DNA of 64,000 nt from Mycolicibacterium sp. P9-22 (GTDB taxonomy: Bacteria; Actinomycetota; Actinomycetes; Mycobacteriales; Mycobacteriaceae), in NCBI RefSeq assembly GCF_008329585.1, contig NZ_NPKP01000001.1, forward strand, positions 992,001 through 1,056,000. Direction: 5' to 3'. The stretch's first letter is position 1, and the number at the start of each line of letters is the position of its first letter. The notes under the pieces are model-generated. The model was given only the letters and a program-made list of their open reading frames with translations, searched no databases and had not been told where the DNA came from. A program made the translations under genes and the position numbers. Below are positions 44,696 to 53,326 of this stretch, in pieces.

Positions 44696-45526
44696 ATGCC
44701 GCTCACTCCAGCCGACGTTCACAACGTCGCATTCAGTAAGCCGCCGATCGGCAAGCGCGGCTACAACGAGGACGAGGTAGACGCCTTCCTCGACCTGGTC
44801 GAGAACGAGCTGACCAGGCTCATCGAGGAGAATGCCGACCTGCGTCAGCGGGTGTCCGAGCTCGACTCGGAGCTGGCCGGTGCACGTTCCGGTGGCGGCA
44901 TCCAGGCGACTCAGACCATTCCGCCCTATCAGGCCCCGCAGCCCGAACCGGAGCCAGAGCCGGTCCAGCCGGTGTACGAGGCCCCCGCGCCCGTCGCCCC
45001 GGTGGCGCAGCAGGCCCCGGTCTCCGAGGACTCGCATCTGCGGGCGGCCAAGGTGCTCAGCCTGGCCCAGGACACCGCGGATCGCCTGACCGGTACGGCC
45101 AAGGCCGAATCGGACAAGCTCCTCGCCGATGCCCGCGCCCAGGCCGACGCCCTGGTCAGCGAGGCGCGCAGCACCGCCGAGACGACTGTCGCCGACGCCC
45201 GCGCCAAGGCCGACGCCCTGCTGTCGGACGCCCAGACCCGCTCCGAGACGCAGCTGCGTCAGGCGCAGGAGAAGGCCGACGCCCTGCAGGCCGACGCCGA
45301 GCGCAAGCACTCGGAGATCATGGGCACCATCAACCAGCAGCGCACCGTGCTGGAAGGCCGCCTCGAGCAGCTGCGGACCTTCGAGCGCGAGTACCGCACC
45401 CGGCTCAAGACCTACCTGGAATCTCAGCTCGAAGAGCTGGGCCAGCGTGGTTCCGCGGCACCGGTCGATTCCGCTGCCGGTAACGAAGGTGGCGGCTTCA
45501 ACCAGTTCAACCGGGGTAACAACTGA
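44696..45526 (+). CDS. wag31: Polar growth scaffold Wag31 (DivIVA)
   Basis: Coiled-coil protein (276 aa) that marks negatively curved poles and directs mycobacterial tip growth. N-terminal DivIVA lipid-binding domain [20 protein letters not shown] (about 3-22) and first coiled coil to about 60; the linker holds TQTIPPYQ, matching the PknA phosphosite region (Thr73 in M. tuberculosis, Thr72/Thr74 here); then a long Ala/Gln/Glu coiled coil (about 115-255). The ATG at 44696 has AAGGGGG. A TACACT at 44650-44655 is a candidate -10. Confidence 0.97.
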   Translation: MPLTPADVHNVAFSKPPIGKRGYNEDEVDAFLDLVENELTRLIEENADLRQRVSELDSELAGARSGGGIQATQTIPPYQAPQPEPEPEPVQPVYEAPAPVAPVAQQAPVSEDSHLRAAKVLSLAQDTADRLTGTAKAESDKLLADARAQADALVSEARSTAETTVADARAKADALLSDAQTRSETQLRQAQEKADALQADAERKHSEIMGTINQQRTVLEGRLEQLRTFEREYRTRLKTYLESQLEELGQRGSAAPVDSAAGNEGGGFNQFNRGNN

Positions 45527-45542
45527 CCGGCTCAGCACCGGC

Positions 45543-45555
45543 TAAGTTCGTCCCA
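45543..45555 (+). promoter_or_regulatory. Candidate leaderless promoter
   Basis: TAAGTT (45543-45548), six bases, then ATG 45555. The gap after wag31 is too short for a standard leader. Confidence 0.5.
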
Positions 45556-45932
45556 TGCTGATCATTGCGCTCGTCCTTGCTCTCATCGGTTTGGTCGCCC
45601 TGGTGGCGGCGGTCGTGACCAGCAATGAGCTGATCGCCTGGGTGTGCATCGGTGCCAGCGTCATCGGCGTGCTGTTGCTCATCGCCGATGCGCTGCGTTC
45701 CCGGCGCGACGGCAATGCCGACGCGGATGCCGCAGATGCGGACGAGGACGAGCAAGGTGTCCAGGACTATCCCGAGGAGCCGGACGTGACCGAGCCCGAT
45801 CGCCACGATTCCGAGGCCGTCGACGCCGATACCGAGGTGGCCGGGGTCACGGACACTCAGGACGAGTCGGAGTCCGAGCCCGGCGGCTCGGTCGAGGTCT
45901 CGCCCGATCCCGAGGAAACCCCCAAGAGCTAG
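45555..45932 (+). CDS. Small membrane protein with acidic tail (Rv2144c-like)
   Basis: A 125-aa protein with two hydrophobic helices (about 2-22 and 27-46), a short RSRRDG turn and a cytoplasmic tail extremely rich in Asp and Glu (about 55-125). Function unknown. It sits directly behind wag31 as in M. tuberculosis, so a role in the polar/divisome envelope is possible but not shown. Its stop overlaps the convergent phosphoribosyltransferase gene by four bases. Confidence 0.88.
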   Translation: MLIIALVLALIGLVALVAAVVTSNELIAWVCIGASVIGVLLLIADALRSRRDGNADADAADADEDEQGVQDYPEEPDVTEPDRHDSEAVDADTEVAGVTDTQDESESEPGGSVEVSPDPEETPKS

Positions 45933-46576
45933 GGGCGTCCGGCCAGTAGCGCGCGTACTTCGTCGTCACCGGTCTGGGTGAAGTCCTCGTAGACCTGCCC
46001 GACCGCCCGGAAGTCGGCCGGGGCATCGACACATATCAACTCATCGACCTCGTCGTCGATCAGGCGGCATGCCGTCGGCGACGCCACCGGCACCGCAACG
46101 ACCACGCGGGTCGCCCCCGCCGCCCGAACCGCCCGGACCGCGGCGAGCATGCTCGCGCCGGTGGCGATACCGTCGTCGACCAGGACCACGGTGCGGCCGG
46201 TGAGTTCCGGTGCCTCCTTCACCCCGTAGGCCGCCTCGCGGCGCCGCAACTCCGACTGTTCGCGCTCGACGATCTCCTGCAGTTCGTCCTCGGTGACGGC
46301 CTGGCTGCGGATCAGATCCTCGTTTCGTACGACCGTGCCGCCGGTGGCCAATGCGCCGAGGGCCAGCTCGGGCCAGTGCGGGACGCCCAGCTTGCGGACC
46401 AGGAAGGCACCGAACGGGAGGCCGAGAGCGTCCGCGACCTCGCGGCCGACCGGGACGCCACCGCGAGCCAGGCCGAGCACCACGGTCGCCGCCGCGCCAC
46501 GGTGGTGCGCCATCGCCGCTGCCAGCACCCGGCCTGCTTCCCGCCGGTTCGCGAAGCCGGCGGCTGTTTCTCCCAT
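45929..46576 (-). CDS. Phosphoribosyltransferase-domain protein (Rv2143-like)
   Basis: A 215-aa type I phosphoribosyltransferase-fold protein. The PRPP-binding loop is VVLVDDGIATGASM (about 126-139), preceded by LGLARGGVPVGREVADALG; the C-terminal part has DVDELICVDAP-like strands. Such stand-alone PRTases in actinobacteria have no firmly assigned substrate. The ATG at 46576 (MGETAAGFANRREAG) is favoured; the frame is open further upstream but reads antisense of the neighbouring START-SDR gene. Confidence 0.87.
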   Translation of the reverse strand: MGETAAGFANRREAGRVLAAAMAHHRGAAATVVLGLARGGVPVGREVADALGLPFGAFLVRKLGVPHWPELALGALATGGTVVRNEDLIRSQAVTEDELQEIVEREQSELRRREAAYGVKEAPELTGRTVVLVDDGIATGASMLAAVRAVRAAGATRVVVAVPVASPTACRLIDDEVDELICVDAPADFRAVGQVYEDFTQTGDDEVRALLAGRP

Positions 46577-46628
46577 ACGATCCGGGGTACCCCGCGGCCG
46601 GGCGGGATCAACCAAGGGCGGACACCGG

Positions 46629-47969
46629 ATGGGCATCGAGTACGAGAGCGTCGTCGACCATCCGGTCGACGAGGTTTTCGCCTGGCACACGAGGCGCGGG
46701 GCGATGCGGCGGCTGGTCCCGCCGTGGCAGCCGATGACGGTGATCGCCGAGGCCGACTCGCTGGCCGACGGTCGGGCGGTGCTCGGGTTGCCCGGCGGCC
46801 TGCGCTGGGTGGCCCAGCACGAACCCGCCGAGTTCGACCCGCCGCACCGGTTCGTCGACACGCTGGCCACCGACGGCCCGGCATCCTGGCCGGCCCGGTT
46901 GATCGGCGCGTGGCGGCACACCCACGGGTACACCGAGGCCGGCACCGGCACCCGGGTCCATGACCGCATCGACGCGGTGGTCCCGGCGGCGGCGTTGCGA
47001 CCGATGATGGTCTACCGGCACACCCAGTTGGCCGAGGATCTCGCCGCACACCGCGCGGCGGGCCTGGCACCGATGGTGATCGCGGTGACCGGTGCCGGCG
47101 GTCTGGTCGGCGATGCGCTGACCGCGTTCCTGAGTGCCGGCGGCCATCGGATCGTTCGACTGGTGCGGGGTAAGCCATCGGAATCCGGTGAGCGTCAATG
47201 GGATCCGGAGGACCCGGCGCCGGATCTGCTGGCCGGCGTGGACGCTGTCGTGCACCTGGCCGGGTCCTCGATCGCGGGTCGGTTCACCGACTCGCACCGG
47301 GCCGCCATCCGGGACAGCCGGATCGGGCCCACCCGCAAACTCGCCGAGGCCGCCGCGCAGGTGGTCGACGGCCCGAAGATCTTCGTCAGTGCCTCGGCCG
47401 TCGGCTATTACGGCTACGCGTGCGGGGACTCGATGCTCACCGAGGACGCCACCAGGGGCGAGGGTTTCCTCGCCGATGTGGTGGCCGATTGGGAGGCCGC
47501 GACCGAACCCGCGGCGGCCGCCGGGCTGCGCGTCGTCAACGTCCGCACCGGTGTGGTGCAATCCGCGCGGGGTGGCACCCTGCGACTGCTGCGCCCGCTG
47601 TTCGCCGCCGGTCTGGGCGGGCGGCTGGGCGGTGGCACCCATTGGCTGTCCTGGATCGGCATCGACGATCTGCTCGATGTCTACCACCGGTCGCTGTATG
47701 ACGACCGGCTGGCGGGCCCCGTGAACGCGGTGACGCCAGAACCGGTGCGCAACAACGACTACACCGCCGCGCTGGGCAAGGTGCTGCACCGGCCGACGCT
47801 GCTGCCGGTGCCCTCTTTCGGCCCGAAGCTACTGCTGGGCGCCCAAGGCGCCCAGGAACTCGCCGAGGCCGATCAGCGGGTGATACCGGCCAAGCTGAAC
47901 GGACTGGGACACACCTTCCGCCGCCCCGTCATCGACGCGGCGCTCGCTCACGAACTGGGGCACGGCTGA
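46629..47969 (+). CDS. START/SRPBCC domain fused to TIGR01777-type SDR epimerase
   Basis: A 446-aa fusion. Residues about 1-145 form a START-like domain (YESVVDHPVDEVFAWHTRRG then PWQPMTVI). From about 150 comes an extended SDR domain with the NAD(P) loop VTGAGGLVGDALTAFL, HLAGSSIAGRF and SASAVGYYG, ending in the DUF1731-type tail LNGLGHTFRRPVIDAAL. TIGR01777 members are stand-alone in most bacteria. The reaction is unknown; a lipid-like ligand held by the START part is an inference. ATG 46629, divergent from the phosphoribosyltransferase gene; 22-base convergent overlap at its end. Confidence 0.88.
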   Translation: MGIEYESVVDHPVDEVFAWHTRRGAMRRLVPPWQPMTVIAEADSLADGRAVLGLPGGLRWVAQHEPAEFDPPHRFVDTLATDGPASWPARLIGAWRHTHGYTEAGTGTRVHDRIDAVVPAAALRPMMVYRHTQLAEDLAAHRAAGLAPMVIAVTGAGGLVGDALTAFLSAGGHRIVRLVRGKPSESGERQWDPEDPAPDLLAGVDAVVHLAGSSIAGRFTDSHRAAIRDSRIGPTRKLAEAAAQVVDGPKIFVSASAVGYYGYACGDSMLTEDATRGEGFLADVVADWEAATEPAAAAGLRVVNVRTGVVQSARGGTLRLLRPLFAAGLGGRLGGGTHWLSWIGIDDLLDVYHRSLYDDRLAGPVNAVTPEPVRNNDYTAALGKVLHRPTLLPVPSFGPKLLLGAQGAQELAEADQRVIPAKLNGLGHTFRRPVIDAALAHELGHG

Positions 47970-48676
47970 CGCGCCGTATAGGTCAGGAAACCCTGCACCA
48001 GGAGCCTGATCCGTCGCGCCGCATCGTCGTGCAGTTCGGCGGTGCGGGAACGCAACTCATCGTGGGTGCGGCCGGCCAGCGCGGCTTCCCCGGCCTCGCG
48101 GTCATCGTCGAGCCAACGTTCCAGCAGGGCCGGATCCAGTTCGGGGTGGAACTGCAACGCCACCGACCGGCCGAGCGTGAACGCCTGCGATGTGCCAGGG
48201 GTCCGCCCGATCTCGGTGGCACCCGGCGGTAGCGTCCAGCGGTCGAAATGCCATTCGAACCACGGGCCCGCCGGGATCACCTCATGGCGATCGGACTCCA
48301 GCTCGTACCAGCCGATCTCGGGGGTCTCGGATCGGAAGACGGTGCCGCCGAAGGCCTGTGCCAGCAGCTGCCCACCGAAGCAGACGCCGAGGACCGGGAT
48401 GCCGGCGGCCGCGGCCTCGCGGACCAGTTCGGTCTCCGCGCCGACCCAGGTGGACCTCAGCGCGTCGTCATACACCGGCCAGCGGGCTCCCAGCGGAACG
48501 ATCACGTCGAAGGCGCTGGGATCGGGAAAATTGATGGTGACCGCCGGGTCGGCGGTCCGCGACGACGGCACGACCTCGAAGGTCCGCACGTCGTAGCCGG
48601 CGTCGGTGAACGCCTCGCCGAGCATCGCCTCGGTGGCGATCGGGTCGTTGTAGAGGAACAGAACTGTCGGTGCCAC
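47948..48676 (-). CDS. Class I glutamine amidotransferase-like protein
   Basis: A 242-aa cytoplasmic GATase1-fold protein. The nucleophile elbow is GVCFGGQLL (Cys99), and the His-Glu pair is in LQFHPEL (His177, Glu179), so the triad is complete. Stand-alone members act as peptidases or as gamma-glutamyl hydrolases of polyamine or similar compounds; no partner synthetase is nearby, so substrate is unknown. The GTG start at 48676 is followed by APTVLFLYNDP. It is nine bases downstream of the beta-lactamase-like gene on the same strand, and probably in one operon. Confidence 0.88.
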   Translation of the reverse strand: MAPTVLFLYNDPIATEAMLGEAFTDAGYDVRTFEVVPSSRTADPAVTINFPDPSAFDVIVPLGARWPVYDDALRSTWVGAETELVREAAAAGIPVLGVCFGGQLLAQAFGGTVFRSETPEIGWYELESDRHEVIPAGPWFEWHFDRWTLPPGATEIGRTPGTSQAFTLGRSVALQFHPELDPALLERWLDDDREAGEAALAGRTHDELRSRTAELHDDAARRIRLLVQGFLTYTARQPCPSS

Positions 48677-48685
48677 TCGACAAAT

Positions 48686-49921
48686 CTACTTCGGTGCGCC
48701 CGGGGGCGTCGGCGGAGCATGGTCGGGAGCGAGTTCGGCGCCGATCTCACGGAACAGCGTCTCGGCCTGGTTGAGGTAACCGCCGGTGTCGTCGAATGCC
48801 TCGGGCAGATAGGTGACAGCGACCGCGATGGCGATCTTCTCGGCCGGCAGGTAGGCCGCGACGCCGGACTGCCCGGCGAACAACGGATTCTGCACCAGCC
48901 AGCCACCGGAGATGACGATGCCCAACCCGTAGGTGTACCCCTCGGTCTGCGGTGCGCAGGTGGGACAGCCCGGCAGCGCGGAAGTCTTGCCGCGCAGGTC
49001 GGGCGTGGTCATTTTCTGGTGGGACTCGCGGGTCAGCAGCCTGCCCGCACCGACGGCGACGGCGCCGGCCTCCATGTCGTAGATGTTGGTAGTCTGAACG
49101 GCGCCGCGGGTAATCGTCCAGGACGGATTCCAGAACGTGGACTCTTCGTAAAACGGTGCACCGCCGGCAATCCCGAGCGTTTCCCGGCGCTCCGAGGTGA
49201 AGGCATGCAGCGCGGGCGCGGGAATCTCGGCGGTGGACGAGTTCGTGGTGTTCGTCAGTCCGAGCGGACCCAGCACCTCATCATCGAGCAGGTCCGCCAT
49301 ATCGCGCCTGGTGGCCTTCTCCAGCGCCAGCCCGAGCAGCACGTAGTTGGTGTGGGCATAGTTCCAGTTGGTGCCCGGTGGGTAGTACAGCGGTTTGGAA
49401 GTCGCGAACCGCAGCAGGTCCTCGGGTTCCCATTGCCGGAAAGGGTTGTCGTAGAACGCTTTCTGGAACTCCGCGTTGCCGATCACGTAATCGGCGTACC
49501 CGGAGGTCATCTGGGCGAGCTGGCCCAGGGTGACCTGATCGGCGTGCGGGGTGTCGGGTAGCCACGTCGACAGCTTGTCATCGAGGCCGACCGTGCCCCG
49601 CTCCACCAGTTTCAGCAGCAACGTGGCGACATAGGAGATCGCCACCGCACCGTTGCGGAAGTGCATGGTGGCAGTGGCGGGCACGCCCGTCATGGACTCA
49701 CCGAAGGCGCGGGTCAGAACCTCCTGCCCGTTCTCGGTGACCCGGACGATGACGGCCTTGAGGTGCCCACGTTGCATCGCGTCTTCGACGATCCGCACCA
49801 CCGCGTCCGCTGCGGCGGGATCGGCGCGCGCCGGGCGCGGTGATTCGCCTGCTCGTGCCGAACATCCGGTGAGCACAACCAGGGTGAGCAGAGCCGCCAA
49901 GGCACGCCGGATAGCCGTCAT
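48686..49921 (-). CDS. Beta-lactamase-fold lipoprotein lacking the catalytic motifs
   Basis: A 411-aa protein of the serine beta-lactamase/DD-peptidase (class C-like) fold. The signal peptide ends in VVLTGC (lipid Cys20). The fold is recognisable through LVERGTVGLDDKLSTWLP and the MTSGY turn. Where the family has SxxK there is A92-V-A-I95 in FRNGAVAI; where YxN is expected there is Y188-A-H190; the final H-x-G region reads FAGQSG. All three motifs are altered, so it is probably not a classical serine hydrolase. ATG 49921 gives a proper signal; a start 13 codons upstream does not. Confidence 0.85.
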   Translation of the reverse strand: MTAIRRALAALLTLVVLTGCSARAGESPRPARADPAAADAVVRIVEDAMQRGHLKAVIVRVTENGQEVLTRAFGESMTGVPATATMHFRNGAVAISYVATLLLKLVERGTVGLDDKLSTWLPDTPHADQVTLGQLAQMTSGYADYVIGNAEFQKAFYDNPFRQWEPEDLLRFATSKPLYYPPGTNWNYAHTNYVLLGLALEKATRRDMADLLDDEVLGPLGLTNTTNSSTAEIPAPALHAFTSERRETLGIAGGAPFYEESTFWNPSWTITRGAVQTTNIYDMEAGAVAVGAGRLLTRESHQKMTTPDLRGKTSALPGCPTCAPQTEGYTYGLGIVISGGWLVQNPLFAGQSGVAAYLPAEKIAIAVAVTYLPEAFDDTGGYLNQAETLFREIGAELAPDHAPPTPPGAPK

Positions 49922-49969
49922 CCGCGGATCCTGGCACACCGCCGCATGCGGTATCGGCATATGACTGCG

Positions 49970-50638
49970 TCATCGTGCGCTGCGGTAGCGGCGCTCCGGG
50001 CGGCCCACGCCGTACTGCAATCGCAATTCCAGCACCCCCGCGGTCAGATAGTGCTCCAGGTAGCGGCGCGCGCTGACCCGGGAGATGCCGACCAGGTCGG
50101 CACATTCGGCGGCGGAGACCTCATCGGCGGTTCGCACCGCGTCGAGCACCAGGCGTCCGGTCTCGACACCGAGCCCCTTGGGCAGGGCGTCCGGTGCGGC
50201 CGCTGCCGTGGGGCCGCCGAAAAGGGCGTCGATCATCGACTGGTCTGCCCCGCGATCGGAGGCCAGTGCGTCGGCCCGGGCGGCGAACGCCGTGAGCTTG
50301 GCCTGCAACTGGTCGAATTCGAACGGTTTGATCAGATAGTCGGCCGCGCCGCCGTCGAGGGCGCCGCGGACGGTGTCGAGTTCGCGGGCCGCGGTGATCA
50401 TGATCACGCCGACGGGATCACCTTCGGCACGCAGCTGGTGCAGCACCTGCAGGCCGGTCATATCGGGCAGGTACACGTCCAGCAGGATCAGGTGCGGGCG
50501 GTGCGCCTCTGCCGCCGCGAGCGCCTCCGCGCCGGTGCGGGCCACCGCCACCGGCCGGAAGCCCTCGATCCGCTCCACGAACCGGCGGTGGATCTCGGCC
50601 ACCATGAAGTCGTCGTCGACGATCAGCACGTCACGCAC
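49970..50638 (-). CDS. citB: CitB/DcuR-type response regulator
   Basis: A 222-aa two-component regulator. The receiver domain (about 1-120) has the acidic pocket VDDD (8-10), phosphoacceptor Asp54 in LLDVYLPDM and Lys104 in LIKPFEF; the C-terminal part has the CitB-family helix-turn-helix EVSAAECADLVGISRVSARRYLEHY (about 168-192). In Corynebacterium glutamicum the homologous CitAB activates tctCBA and citH for citrate uptake. It is encoded after the kinase with an 8-base overlap. GTG start. Confidence 0.9.
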   Translation of the reverse strand: MRDVLIVDDDFMVAEIHRRFVERIEGFRPVAVARTGAEALAAAEAHRPHLILLDVYLPDMTGLQVLHQLRAEGDPVGVIMITAARELDTVRGALDGGAADYLIKPFEFDQLQAKLTAFAARADALASDRGADQSMIDALFGGPTAAAAPDALPKGLGVETGRLVLDAVRTADEVSAAECADLVGISRVSARRYLEHYLTAGVLELRLQYGVGRPERRYRSAR

Positions 50639-52274
50639 GGGCGGCCGCCGTCGTCAGTGCCGACGCCGGTAACCGCACCACGAACGAGGCGCCGCCGCCG
50701 GGTGCGTCGTCGATCTCGGCGTGCCCGCCGTGCTGGGCGGTCACCAGCCGTACCAGGGCCAGCCCGATACCTCGTTTCTCGGCCGGCCCACCCGAACCCT
50801 CCGGCTTCGAGGTGACCCCGCGGGCGAACACCAGTTCCCGAAGTTCTTGCGGCACTCCGGGGCCCGAATCGGTCACCGCCATCAGCAGGCCGTCGGCGTC
50901 ATCGACCCGCACGGTCACCTGCGCGCGTTGGGAACCCACCGAGACGTCGACGGCGTTGTCGATCAGATTGCCCAGCACGGTGATCGCATCGGTGGCCAGC
51001 GCCGGTGGCAGCGCGCGCAGACGGCTGTCGGTGTGCAGCGTCAGGGTGACCCCGCTCTCGGCGGCCAGCGATGTCTTGGCGATCAGCAGGGCCGCCACCG
51101 CCGGGTCGGAAACCCGTTGGGTGACAGCATCGTTGATCTCGGCGCGACGCCGGGTCAGGGTGCCCACCAGCTCGTGCACCGCGTCGAACTCTCCGAGCTG
51201 GACCAGCCCGGAGATGGTGTGCAGCTGATTGGCGAACTCATGGGTCTGGGCCCGCAGGGTGTCGGTCACACTGCGGTGCGAGGACAACTGTGCCTGCAGG
51301 GCCGCCAATTCGGTGCTGTCACGCATCGTGGTCACCGTACCGATACGCCGGCCCTGACTGCTTGCCGCGCGCCGGTTGAGCGCCAGCACCCGGCTGCCGG
51401 TGGCGATCACCGCGTCGTTCTCGCCTTCGCCGGAGAGCAGGAAATCCACCACGGCCTGCTCGAGGCCGATATCGTCGGCGCGGCGGCCGACGGTGCCTGT
51501 GCCGACACCGAGCAACTCCTGGGCACTGTCATTGAGCACTGTGATCTCGCCGTCGGTGTTCACCGCCACCACACCCTCGCGGATGCTGTGCAGCAGTGCT
51601 TCCCGGTGGTCGGCCAGGCCGGCGATCTCGGCGACCTCCAGTCCGCGGGTGTGCCGTTTGATGCGGCGCGACAACAACCACGAGGCCACCAAGCCGAGGA
51701 CGGCGCCGAGGCCCAGATAGACGAGCAGGCGTTCGCCGGCGCCGCTGAACAGTTGCCACACCGACGGATAGCCCTCGCTGACCGAGGCGACGGCCAGCAC
51801 CTCGCCGTCGCTGGACAGGATCGGGACCTGCCCGATGAGGCTGTGCACCCCGGCGACGTCGGCGTCGCCGAACCAGGCGCGGCCCTCGTCGGCCCGGCTG
51901 GGACCCAGATCGGTCTGTGCCCCGATGCGGGAGGGATCCGAGGATGCCCGCACGGTGCCGTCGGGGCCGAGGATCTCGGCCAGGCTCGCGCCGGACAGCG
52001 CGACGGCCCGTTCGACCTCCGGGGCCAGGAACTTTTCGGCGAACGGGTCGGAGAACCGGTCCCGCACGATCGGCGTCGACGCCATGTTCTCGGCCACGGC
52101 GATCATCCGCAGGCCGCGGACCTCACGGAACTCGCTGGTCGACTGCGCCACCGATACCGCGGCAACGGCGACGAGCACCACCGCGACGACGACCAGCTGA
52201 AAGGCCAGGAACTGTCCGGCGAGGCTGCGGCTCCAGCTCGAGTTCTTAATGACCAATACTTCCTTTGCGTCCAT
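50631..52274 (-). CDS. citA: CitA/DcuS-type sensor histidine kinase
   Basis: Membrane sensor kinase (547 aa). Helix 1 (about 22-45) and helix 2 (about 183-205) flank a periplasmic Cache-like sensor domain that would bind citrate or a dicarboxylate. A cytoplasmic PAS domain (about 220-315) follows, then the H-box RAQTHEFANQLHTISGL and an ATPase with NLIDNAVDVS (N-box), VTDSGPGVP and RGIGLALVRLV. The start is uncertain: ATG 52274 is listed; GTG 52292 lies in the palindrome, and TTG 52256 has an AAGGA site. Divergent from tctCBA. Confidence 0.9.
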   Translation of the reverse strand: MDAKEVLVIKNSSWSRSLAGQFLAFQLVVVAVVLVAVAAVSVAQSTSEFREVRGLRMIAVAENMASTPIVRDRFSDPFAEKFLAPEVERAVALSGASLAEILGPDGTVRASSDPSRIGAQTDLGPSRADEGRAWFGDADVAGVHSLIGQVPILSSDGEVLAVASVSEGYPSVWQLFSGAGERLLVYLGLGAVLGLVASWLLSRRIKRHTRGLEVAEIAGLADHREALLHSIREGVVAVNTDGEITVLNDSAQELLGVGTGTVGRRADDIGLEQAVVDFLLSGEGENDAVIATGSRVLALNRRAASSQGRRIGTVTTMRDSTELAALQAQLSSHRSVTDTLRAQTHEFANQLHTISGLVQLGEFDAVHELVGTLTRRRAEINDAVTQRVSDPAVAALLIAKTSLAAESGVTLTLHTDSRLRALPPALATDAITVLGNLIDNAVDVSVGSQRAQVTVRVDDADGLLMAVTDSGPGVPQELRELVFARGVTSKPEGSGGPAEKRGIGLALVRLVTAQHGGHAEIDDAPGGGASFVVRLPASALTTAAARA

Positions 52275-52276
52275 AT

Positions 52277-52308
52277 CAGTGACCTGAGTCACTGCCGGGG
52301 TCCAGTAT
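52277..52308. promoter_or_regulatory. Perfect palindrome and tctC promoter between citA and tctC
   Basis: CAGTGAC (52277-52283), CTGA, GTCACTG (52288-52294): a perfect 7-base inverted repeat in the divergent gap, the best candidate CitB operator. On the plus strand GTGACC (52279-52284) and CAGTAT (52303-52308), 18 bases apart, form a weak promoter for tctC whose -35 overlaps the palindrome, consistent with an activator-dependent start. Confidence 0.6.
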
Positions 52309-52342
52309 TGCTGAGCATCACAAACAAGTGATTGGGGACGAC

Positions 52343-53326
52343 ATGTTCGTACGGGGTCGGGTGACCACCGGCGTGGTCATCGCGGTGATCGCCACGCTGC
52401 TACTTTCCGCGTGCGGGGTCACCCGCGGCGAGGAGACCGGGCTCCACCGCCTGCGCATGATGGTGCCCAACAGCCCCGGTGGTGGTTACGACCTCACCGC
52501 GCGCACCGCGGTCAAGATCATGGAGGATGACGACCTCACCGGCCGCGTCGAGGTGTTCAACGTGATCGGCGCCGGCGGCACCGTCGCGATGGCGCGTCTG
52601 ATGAACGAGCGCGGTAACGACGACCTGATGATGACGATGGGTCTGGGCGTCGTCGGTGCGACGTACACGAACGGATCCGATATCAAGGCCTCCGACGCGA
52701 CGGCGATCGCGAAGCTGATCGAGGATCCGGGTGCGCTGTTCGTGCCCGCCGACTCGCCGTTCAGGACCGTGCAGGACCTGGTGGCGGCGTGGAAAGCAGA
52801 TCCGAGCAAGATCACGATCGGTGGCGGATCGTCGCCGGGCGGCCCCGACCACCTGTTTCCGATGGAGTTGGCGAAAGCCGTCGGGGTGGAGCCGAAAAGC
52901 GTCAACTTCATCACCTATGACGGCGGCGGTGACCTGTTGACCGCGCTGCTCGGCAAGAAGATCACGGTGGGCACGTCGAGCCCGGGGGAGCTGATCGACC
53001 AGATCGAAGCCGGTCAGCTCCGGGTGCTCGGTGTGTCCAGTGCCGAGCGTGTGGAGGGCGTTGACGCCCCCACCCTCAAGGAGGCGGGAATCGACCTGAC
53101 CTTCGCCAACTGGCGCGGAGTCCTTGCGCCACCGGGAATTTCGGACAGCGCCAGGCAGACGATGGTCACGTTGTTGGAAAAGTTGCACAGCACACAGGGG
53201 TGGAAGGATGCCTTGGTGAAAAATGGGTGGACGGACGCTTTCGTCACCGGAGCCGAGTTCGAACAGTTCCTCAAGGACCAGGACAACCGGGTCTCGACCA
53301 CGCTGACCGAGCTGGGGCTGCTGTGA
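52343..53326 (+). CDS. tctC: Tripartite tricarboxylate transporter substrate-binding protein TctC
   Basis: Extracytoplasmic binding lipoprotein (327 aa) delivering citrate or a related acid to TctAB. The signal peptide ends in LLLSAC (lipid Cys about 24). The TctC/BUG fold shows VPNSPGGGYDLTAR, the ligand loop region, GGGSSPGGPDHLFPM and AERVEGVDAPTLKEAGIDL. The ATG at 52343 has GGGGA directly upstream; GTG 52328 is an alternative. Stop overlaps tctB as GTGA. Confidence 0.93.
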   Translation: MFVRGRVTTGVVIAVIATLLLSACGVTRGEETGLHRLRMMVPNSPGGGYDLTARTAVKIMEDDDLTGRVEVFNVIGAGGTVAMARLMNERGNDDLMMTMGLGVVGATYTNGSDIKASDATAIAKLIEDPGALFVPADSPFRTVQDLVAAWKADPSKITIGGGSSPGGPDHLFPMELAKAVGVEPKSVNFITYDGGGDLLTALLGKKITVGTSSPGELIDQIEAGQLRVLGVSSAERVEGVDAPTLKEAGIDLTFANWRGVLAPPGISDSARQTMVTLLEKLHSTQGWKDALVKNGWTDAFVTGAEFEQFLKDQDNRVSTTLTELGLL

